From NCBI RefSeq assembly GCF_947855115.1, contig NZ_CANTZW010000029.1, positions 1-53,381 of the forward strand: a DNA stretch of 53,381 nt, written 5' to 3'. The notes under the pieces were generated by a model, which was not told the origin of the DNA, did no database searches, and worked only from the letters and a program-made list of their open reading frames with translations. Positions 53,355-53,381 of the stretch are shown here, in pieces. How positions within the stretch are numbered: the stretch's first letter is position 1; each line of letters starts with the position of its first letter. This DNA comes from an uncultured Parabacteroides sp. (GTDB lineage: Bacteria; Bacteroidota; Bacteroidia; Bacteroidales; Tannerellaceae). The translations under genes were made by a program, and so were the position numbers.

Positions 53355-53381
53355 ATGAATATCAAACGAAACATCATTTTT
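53355..53381 (+). CDS. Start of a probable tyrosine recombinase (integrase), partial
   Basis: Only nine codons are in the window: MNIKRNIIF. This start is very like those of Bacteroidales tyrosine-recombinase integrases of conjugative transposons and phages. Its position just right of a tRNA 3' remnant and terminator, with its own strong promoter, agrees with an integrase at the edge of an integrated element that extends beyond the window. Identity is inference from nine residues and context. Confidence 0.55.

Overview
The window comes from the chromosome of an anaerobic gut bacterium of the phylum Bacteroidota, order Bacteroidales. Parabacteroides (P. distasonis-like) is the best guess. Three SusC/SusD pairs, many promoters of the Bacteroidota TAnnTTTG (-7) / TTG or TTTG (about -33) type, a pyruvate:ferredoxin oxidoreductase and a PPi-dependent phosphofructokinase support this. 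The assignment rests on gene content and promoter style, not on a database search.

Layout. 159-4815: a SusC/SusD pair with no enzyme beside it. 5233-12671: a second SusC/SusD pair followed by an M14 metallocarboxypeptidase, which suggests a peptide-uptake locus. 12929-21586: ilvE, whose leader contains a terminator-like hairpin; a frameshifted four-helix-bundle (23S IVP-like) gene inside a 32-bp inverted repeat; an AAA/DUF4143-type ATPase; PFOR; a porin; and a HAD phosphatase. 21621-25502: beta-carbonic anhydrase, a 53-aa protein, an M28 peptidase, an NlpE-like lipoprotein, a DUF4250 protein and a ferredoxin-nitroreductase.

25610-31246 (minus strand) is the most unusual block. It is an AT-rich four-gene operon with a 1529-aa FtsK/SpoIIIE (EssC-like) membrane ATPase, a 92-aa WXG100-like protein and two small helical proteins. 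It looks like a reduced type VII-secretion-like system in a diderm. The ATPase carries a 492-bp in-frame tandem duplication of its membrane module. Next come a DUF4595-like lipoprotein, then a minus-strand operon of a NifU-like protein, a small membrane protein and a GGGtGRT protein (32544-34430), a pair of unknown function. OsmC and TlpA-like genes follow.

36484-44688 is a defence-like island: an array of 22-bp dyad repeats, a single-chain nuclease-helicase-methyltransferase (type ISP-like restriction enzyme), then a tightly packed trio of DUF262 protein, SMC/OLD-like ATPase and a protein with a PLD-like HxRx4D motif. 44828-51959 holds PPi-PFK and a third SusC/SusD pair. The window closes with an exported MsrB, tRNA-Ser(GGA), and the left junction of an integrated mobile element: a tRNA 3'-end remnant with its terminator, an integrase promoter and the first nine codons of a probable tyrosine recombinase.

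Functionally, PFOR, PPi-PFK, ilvE and the ferredoxin-nitroreductase fit anaerobic glycolytic and amino-acid metabolism. The SusCD loci and peptidases fit glycan or peptide scavenging. The T7SS-like operon and the restriction island are accessory modules, with AT-richer sequence than the housekeeping genes around them.
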